Below, in pieces: positions 59,388-64,000 of a DNA stretch of 64,000 nt. Under the pieces are notes generated by a model. It was not told the origin of the DNA and ran no database searches. It saw only the letters and a list, made by a program, of their open reading frames with translations. Position 1 is the first letter of the stretch. Each line of letters opens with the position of its first letter. Source of the stretch: Bacteroidota bacterium (lineage in GTDB: Bacteria > Bacteroidota > Bacteroidia > B-17B0 > Aurantibacillaceae); NCBI GenBank assembly GCA_013697245.1, contig JACCXH010000057.1:48497-112496 (forward strand). Reading direction: 5' to 3'. Position numbers and translations under genes: made by a program.

Positions 59388-62300
59388 TTATTCTTTAATT
59401 ATTTTAAGTGTTTTTCTTCCGCTAATACCTTTAACGCTTACATAATAAACGCCTTTGGCTAATTCGCTGGTATTAATAGCACCTGTACCATTTATGATCT
59501 TAACGATCACTAACTGGCCTAAAGTATTAAATACTTCTGCATTAACAGTTTCGCCGGCGCTAATAGTTAATTCTTCTTTAAATGGATTTGGATAAACCAA
59601 TACATCATAAGTTGCTTTCGCTATTTGATTTAAACCTGTGCAGGTTGAAACTGATTGTGTAATAATTGCAGATGCAGAACAGATACCATTACTTCCACCA
59701 ACTGTATAGGTTGTAGTAACCGTAGGGCTAACAGCAATAACGGATGTGGTTGCCCCTGTGCTCCAGCTATAAGTAGTTGCACCGCTTGCAGTTAAATTAA
59801 CAGGGTTACCCGCGCAAATAATGCTGGACGCTGTTGTGGCTGTAACTATTAATGTACTGCTATTTGTAATGCTAACAGTTGAAGTAGAAGGAGCGCAAAT
59901 ACCATTTGAGATAGACCATTGGAAAACATTTGTTCCTGCTCCAAGACCTGTTACAGATGTGACCGAAGCGTTTGGTGCAGCGATTGATCCTGCTCCTGAA
60001 ACTAAACTCCAAACCCCTGTACCAACCGTTGGCGCGTTGCCGCTTAAGGTGGCACTGGTAGCGCAGGTTGTTTGTGCAGATCCGGCAATAGCCGCAGTAG
60101 GCATTGCATCCACATTTATATTAACAATGGATGAATTAGTACATGGACCATTAGCTATAGTCCATTGCAAAATATTTGTTCCTAAACCTATCGAGGTAAT
60201 GGTACTATTGGGCGAGTTTGAATTCGTAATTGTTGCGCTGCCAACAAGTACCGACCAAGTACCCACGCCCGCTGTTGATGTATTACCGGCTAATGTAGTT
60301 ATAGGGTTGCTTATACAAAGCGTTTGATTTGGCCCGGCAGATGCAAGAACTGACGTACTGTTTACTGATACATTAATTGTGCTTACACCGCTACAAGCAC
60401 CGCTTGTTCCATTAACCGTATAATTTGTGGTTGAGCCCGGAGTAACTGTTATAACAGAAGCATTTGAACCAGTGCTCCAAGTATAGGTTGTGGCACCTGT
60501 TGCCGTTAATGTACTAGATTGACCTGCGCAGATAAGCGAGGGGTTTGCGACAACGTTTATACTAATAGCTGAGCCGATAGTTACACTAACCGTTTTGGTA
60601 TCAGTGCAACCTAAAGATGTGCCGGTAACGGTATAGGTTGTATTAACAGGAGGAGAAACTGTAATTACGGATGTAGTAGCTGCTGTACTCCAGGAATAAG
60701 TAGTTGCGCCACTGGCAATTAATGTTGCTGTTCCTGCAGGGCAAATAGTGGCATTATTTACTGATAAGGTTGGTATAGGGTTCGCAATTACACTTATTGT
60801 ATTTGAAGCATTACAAATACCCGCAGTACCCGTAACTGTATATACGCTTGTGCTTAGCGGCGTAACTGTTTTAGTTGGCCCTGTTCCACCACCACTCCAT
60901 GTATAAGTAGCAGCGCCGCTTGCAGTTAAAGTACTTGAGTTACCAGCACAAACCGCGGTAGGACTTGCTGAAACGTTAATTGTTGGAGGTGTCACAACAA
61001 AAACACTAACGGTTTTGGTATTGTTACATCCGCCCGCATTAGATCCAACAACTGTATAAGTGGTTGTGGTACCCGGAGTAACAGAGTAGTTAGCGCCTAC
61101 AAAATTACCCGGATTCCAGGTGTATGTGGTAGCACCAATTGCGCTTAAATTTGTTCCGCCACCTAAACATACAGATGCTGAACCCGCTGTAGCAACTACA
61201 GTTGGATTGGCGTTTACCAATAAAGTAACTGTGGTTGTTCCGTTACAAGTTCCGCTTGCTCCATTTACAGTATATGTGGTGGTTACGGTTGGTGTAACAG
61301 CAATATTTGCTCCGGTTAAAGCTCCGGGGTTCCAGGTATAAGTTGTGGCGCCGGTTGCTGTAAGGGTGCTTGAAGAGCCCGAACAAATAACTGTTGGTGA
61401 AGCCGAGGCATTTATCGTTAATCCGATCCCGATCGTTACACTAACGGTTTTGGTACTTGTGCAACCTAATGGCCCTGTGCCGGTAACAGTATAAGTAGTG
61501 TTTGTTGGAGGTGATACAGTAATTACTGAACCTGTTGCCGCTGTGCTCCATGTATAAGTTGTAGCGCCGCTTGCAGTTAAAGTTGCTGTTCCTGCAGGAC
61601 AAATAGTAGTATTATTAACTGTAATTGTTGGTGTAGGATTCATTGATACCTGAACTGTTTTTGTTCCTGAACATCCGCCGCTTGTTCCGTTCAGCGTATA
61701 CGTTGTTGCAACGGTTGGCGAAACAGTAATAGATGAAGTGTTAGGGCCTGTATTCCAGGTATAAGTGGTAGCACCACTTCCAAGTAATGCAACTGATGAT
61801 CCAGGACAAACACTTGCAGTAGCAGGGTTAATTGTAATGTTGATGGTACCAATTGTAATACTTAATGTTTGTGTTCTCATACAGGTATTGGTTCCGGCCG
61901 AAACAGCCGAAACAGAATAGATCGTTGCAACGGTTGGTGTAACAATAAATGGTGGAGCAGTAGAACCTGTATTTACTAATGTGTAAGTTGATGCACCTGA
62001 TGGTGTAATGGTTACATTATTTCCTGCACATACCGTTGCAGCAGGCGTAGAAGTAAGTGTAAATGCAGGGCCCTGAATAACAGAAACTGTTTTTGTAACC
62101 GGTATACTCGCGCCCGCTCCGTTAGTGGCTACTAAAGTAATTGAATATACTCCGGCAGTAGCAAAAGAAACTGTTGGGTTTTGTGCAGTTGATGTAGGAG
62201 GCGTGCCGCCTGTCATGGTATAAGACCAGGATGTTGGAACGTTTAAAGAAAGATCACCAATATTAAGTACCGACCCAACACAAACGGGGTTTGGTGCCAC

Positions 62301-63539
62301 CGTAAAATTAGCAATTGGCGCAGGTAAATTACAAAGACCATGTGTTCCTAAAAACTTTCTATATGGACTGTTTGTCATTGCAACATGCGCACGGGTGCGC
62401 TGGTCACTAGTAAACATATACATCGCCAGGTCATCTGTGTAATCCATAAAGTTCATGAACATTTGGCCATTTGGGCCGTTTGGTGGCGCAGAAGCGGCAC
62501 AAGTATTTGGTTGGTATGGATATGCGGGCGAACCAAAATTGGCGCCTGTTGCAGGTGGAGTATCATTACAATAATCTGTTAAACAATTTCCATCTCCCCA
62601 AATATGCCTTAACCCTAACCAATGACCAATCTCGTGAGTACAGGTTCTTCCTTTATCATAAGGTGCAGAATAAGTTCCTCCCGGAAAAATCGTACTTGAT
62701 CCAAACGATGCAGACCAACTCCAAAAGCCATCGGTTAATGCAGTACCTGTAGCAGGCACACCCGGCAATGTACTAAGAGCAGGAAAAGTAGCGTAACCTA
62801 ATAAACCTAAACCTGTAGGTTGATCTGTTACCCAAATATTTAAATATTTTCCAACATTCCATATGGTGTTCTTTTTAATATAACCATCCATAAAAGCCAT
62901 AAACTTTGATGAATTATTGTATGCTGCGTTTGCAGGATTTTTAGAAGTAAATGTTCCGGTTAACGCCGGTAAAGTATTATAATCAACACGGTCAATGCCT
63001 GGTTCAACTAAAATGTTTCCTAATGTATCTTTTGTTGCAAGACAAAAATTAATATTACAATTTGTTATTGCAATACGTCCACTTGCATCTTTGCTCGAAG
63101 CAAGTACAACTGTATTTGTTGCATAGGTTGAAAAGGCAGTTGCAGGATAATTTCCCACATTTTGTCCAATGCCTGAAAAATCATTATCTAATACAGTTAC
63201 TTGTGAGTTTAACTGGCCTTGTAGCAAGTTAGGAAAAGTTCCAATAGCAACTCCACCATGAATAACATGCATAATAACAGGAATTGAATAACCTGACATA
63301 GTTGACGAGTTGGCCATTGCTTTTGCCTGTTGAGGGTTTTGTTGAAGGTATTGCGTAACTAATTGTTGAAACTGTGACTCCCATTGCTGTGAAGGGATTC
63401 CTGTTGCACATCCTCGATTTTGTATTTGTGCCGGATTTAATGGAATGTTTTGCGCAATGGTTTTATTTGTTTGCGCAAAGTTTACATTGCAAATTAACAA
63501 AGTGAAAATTACTAACACTAACTGTTTTGTTTTTGTCAT
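59388..63539 (-). CDS. Pappalysin-like (M43) zinc metalloprotease with PKD and long Ig-like repeat region, T9SS type A
   Basis: 1383 residues. A signal peptide (1-22, NVNFAQ) precedes the protease: HEIGHWLGLRH (His302, Glu303, His306, His312) is the metzincin HExxHxxGxxH motif, with a Met-turn-like MNFMDYTDD later. It fits MEROPS family M43. A PKD domain (ANFTVAPNPVCVGS) follows near residue 415. The remainder is about eleven tandem Ig-like modules: eight of about 70 residues with CxGxxxTLTASGATTYTWSTG, two of about 82 residues (ending WTIANGPC, WSISNGIC), then one more, ending in a type A T9SS domain (VYPNPFKEELTIS). Own terminator; promoter not identified. Secreted surface protease, substrate unknown. 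Confidence 0.9.
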   Translation of the reverse strand: MTKTKQLVLVIFTLLICNVNFAQTNKTIAQNIPLNPAQIQNRGCATGIPSQQWESQFQQLVTQYLQQNPQQAKAMANSSTMSGYSIPVIMHVIHGGVAIGTFPNLLQGQLNSQVTVLDNDFSGIGQNVGNYPATAFSTYATNTVVLASSKDASGRIAITNCNINFCLATKDTLGNILVEPGIDRVDYNTLPALTGTFTSKNPANAAYNNSSKFMAFMDGYIKKNTIWNVGKYLNIWVTDQPTGLGLLGYATFPALSTLPGVPATGTALTDGFWSWSASFGSSTIFPGGTYSAPYDKGRTCTHEIGHWLGLRHIWGDGNCLTDYCNDTPPATGANFGSPAYPYQPNTCAASAPPNGPNGQMFMNFMDYTDDLAMYMFTSDQRTRAHVAMTNSPYRKFLGTHGLCNLPAPIANFTVAPNPVCVGSVLNIGDLSLNVPTSWSYTMTGGTPPTSTAQNPTVSFATAGVYSITLVATNGAGASIPVTKTVSVIQGPAFTLTSTPAATVCAGNNVTITPSGASTYTLVNTGSTAPPFIVTPTVATIYSVSAVSAGTNTCMRTQTLSITIGTINITINPATASVCPGSSVALLGSGATTYTWNTGPNTSSITVSPTVATTYTLNGTSGGCSGTKTVQVSMNPTPTITVNNTTICPAGTATLTASGATTYTWSTAATGSVITVSPPTNTTYTVTGTGPLGCTSTKTVSVTIGIGLTINASASPTVICSGSSSTLTATGATTYTWNPGALTGANIAVTPTVTTTYTVNGASGTCNGTTTVTLLVNANPTVVATAGSASVCLGGGTNLSAIGATTYTWNPGNFVGANYSVTPGTTTTYTVVGSNAGGCNNTKTVSVFVVTPPTINVSASPTAVCAGNSSTLTASGAATYTWSGGGTGPTKTVTPLSTSVYTVTGTAGICNASNTISVIANPIPTLSVNNATICPAGTATLIASGATTYSWSTAATTSVITVSPPVNTTYTVTGTSLGCTDTKTVSVTIGSAISINVVANPSLICAGQSSTLTATGATTYTWSTGSNASVITVTPGSTTNYTVNGTSGACSGVSTINVSVNSTSVLASAGPNQTLCISNPITTLAGNTSTAGVGTWSVLVGSATITNSNSPNSTITSIGLGTNILQWTIANGPCTNSSIVNINVDAMPTAAIAGSAQTTCATSATLSGNAPTVGTGVWSLVSGAGSIAAPNASVTSVTGLGAGTNVFQWSISNGICAPSTSTVSITNSSTLIVTATTASSIICAGNPVNLTASGATTYSWSTGATTSVIAVSPTVTTTYTVGGSNGICSASAIITQSVSTCTGLNQIAKATYDVLVYPNPFKEELTISAGETVNAEVFNTLGQLVIVKIINGTGAINTSELAKGVYYVSVKGISGRKTLKIIKE

Positions 63540-63672
63540 TTTAATGATTTTTATATTTTTAAATTAAGTGAATAATTTCTATAAAACCAAAAAATTGAGA
63601 CCTAAAATTTTTTAGATACAAAAAGCACCTTTTATCATTAATAAATACCCTTTATAACCAATTAAAGTCCAT

Positions 63673-63707
63673 AAAAAAAGCCGGTCAAACTTTGACCGGC
63701 TTTTTTT
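63673..63707 (-). terminator. Rho-independent terminator of the partial gene at 63722
   Basis: A perfect 17-bp stem (AAAAAAAGCCGGTCAAA with TTTGACCGGCTTTTTTT) and a one-base loop, effectively a cruciform with a smaller practical loop. It is 15 bases beyond the stop at 63722. Confidence 0.85.
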
Positions 63708-63721
63708 GCTTTAGTTTTAGT

Positions 63722-64000
63722 TTATTGTTTGAGCAAAGTGACATGTCCTACATAACTCTTCTTGTTATTTTCAAGATCAGTGATCATTATTTTGTAGATG
63801 TAAACGCCATCCTGAGCAACACCATTGTCAGAGTTAATATCTGAGCCTTTTACACTGCCATCCCATCCTTTTTTAAATTCACTTGAAGTAAAGATGAGTT
63901 CGCCCCAACGGTCAAAGATCTGCATTTTGTAACCATCTTCTTTAATACCATAACCGTAAGGCATAAAGATATCGTTGCGACCGTTCTTATCCGGTGTAAA
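63722..64000 (-). CDS. T9SS type B sorting domain protein, C-terminal end (runs off the right edge)
   Basis: Only the last 92 residues are present. They read FTPDKNGRNDIFMPYGYGI, then MQIFDRWGELIFTSS, GWDG and DGVYIYKIMITD, which is the gliding-motility-associated (CHU_C, type B) C-terminal domain recognised by the T9SS for attachment to a shuttle such as SprF. The N-terminal and main part of the protein lie beyond the window. The ORF continues upstream of the ATG at 63964 to the window edge. Confidence 0.85.
   Translation of the reverse strand, partial: FTPDKNGRNDIFMPYGYGIKEDGYKMQIFDRWGELIFTSSEFKKGWDGSVKGSDINSDNGVAQDGVYIYKIMITDLENNKKSYVGHVTLLKQ

Noticed and set aside
59821..60327. 168-aa open frame on the plus strand inside the metalloprotease gene
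   Set aside because: Antisense of Ig-like repeats (Val/Pro-rich mirror of Thr/Gly); no start context or domain.
59640..61960. Regularly spaced repeats that could be mistaken for a CRISPR-like array
   Set aside because: The repeats are about 210 bases apart, in frame, and encode Ig-like modules; no short direct repeats with unique spacers.

Overview
The window is AT-rich, gene-dense chromosomal DNA from a member of the Bacteroidota, probably an aerobic environmental lineage (Flavobacteriales/Cytophagales-like). The evidence is a type IX secretion (T9SS) component (PorT), five proteins ending in T9SS type A sorting domains, one partial type B (gliding-associated) C-terminus, a short primary sigma factor without region 1.1, promoter-like TAnnTTTG boxes in place of -10 hexamers, almost no Shine-Dalgarno sequences, and lineage-typical families (IPExxxVDY, DUF4271, DUF5777, DUF6567, bTHX, the tiny COX24-type protein). 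No tRNA, rRNA, CRISPR, prophage or intact insertion sequence was seen.

Layout. 1-6.2 kb (minus): the start of trpS, a TPR/SpoIIE phosphatase, a secreted esterase-like hydrolase, an FAD-dependent dehydrogenase and porT. 6.3-8.2 kb (plus): panD, a flippase-like membrane protein and rfaE2. A 167-bp MITE/REP-like element and an orphan gene follow. 9.3-14 kb (minus): the rimP-nusA-infB translation/transcription operon, with a terminator-like hairpin near its 5' end. 14.1-21.8 kb (plus): a small His-rich membrane protein, acpP-fabF-rnc-IPExxxVDY, then pdxH, an agmatinase-like gene, a TlpA-like gene, ribE and a lipoprotein. 21.8-28 kb: a lipoprotein, a frameshifted YkgJ-type gene, bTHX, rnpA (plus) and the five-gene run mutY-yceI-DUF5777-DUF4271-hemD (minus). 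28-31.1 kb (plus): HU, a TPR protein, a 29-aa basic protein and RNase G. 31.1-33.8 kb (minus): an ABC ATPase and membrane partner. 34-41.6 kb: a GH9 cellulase, an AlbA_2-domain protein and a large secreted BNR/PKD protein. 41.8-50.7 kb: an AsmA protein, rpoD, recN, an LTA-synthase-like sulfatase and fabI. 50.7-64 kb (minus): a second BNR/PKD protein with a small partner, an unrecognised surface module (FN3 protein plus a roughly 1010-residue predicted lipoprotein split by a frameshift), a giant pappalysin-like metalloprotease with an Ig-like repeat stalk, and the C-terminus of a T9SS type B protein.

How it fits together. About half of the window is housekeeping: fatty acid synthesis, translation initiation factors, RNA processing and cofactors. 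The rest is the cell-surface arm of a T9SS bacterium: PorT belongs to the export apparatus, while the GH9 cellulase, esterase, metalloprotease and two BNR/PKD proteins are its likely cargo. The least explained part is 54.2-59.3 kb, which I regard as the best candidate for an undescribed surface system. Two single-base frameshifts (near 22.59 and 58.38 kb) should be checked against reads before either gene is called broken.
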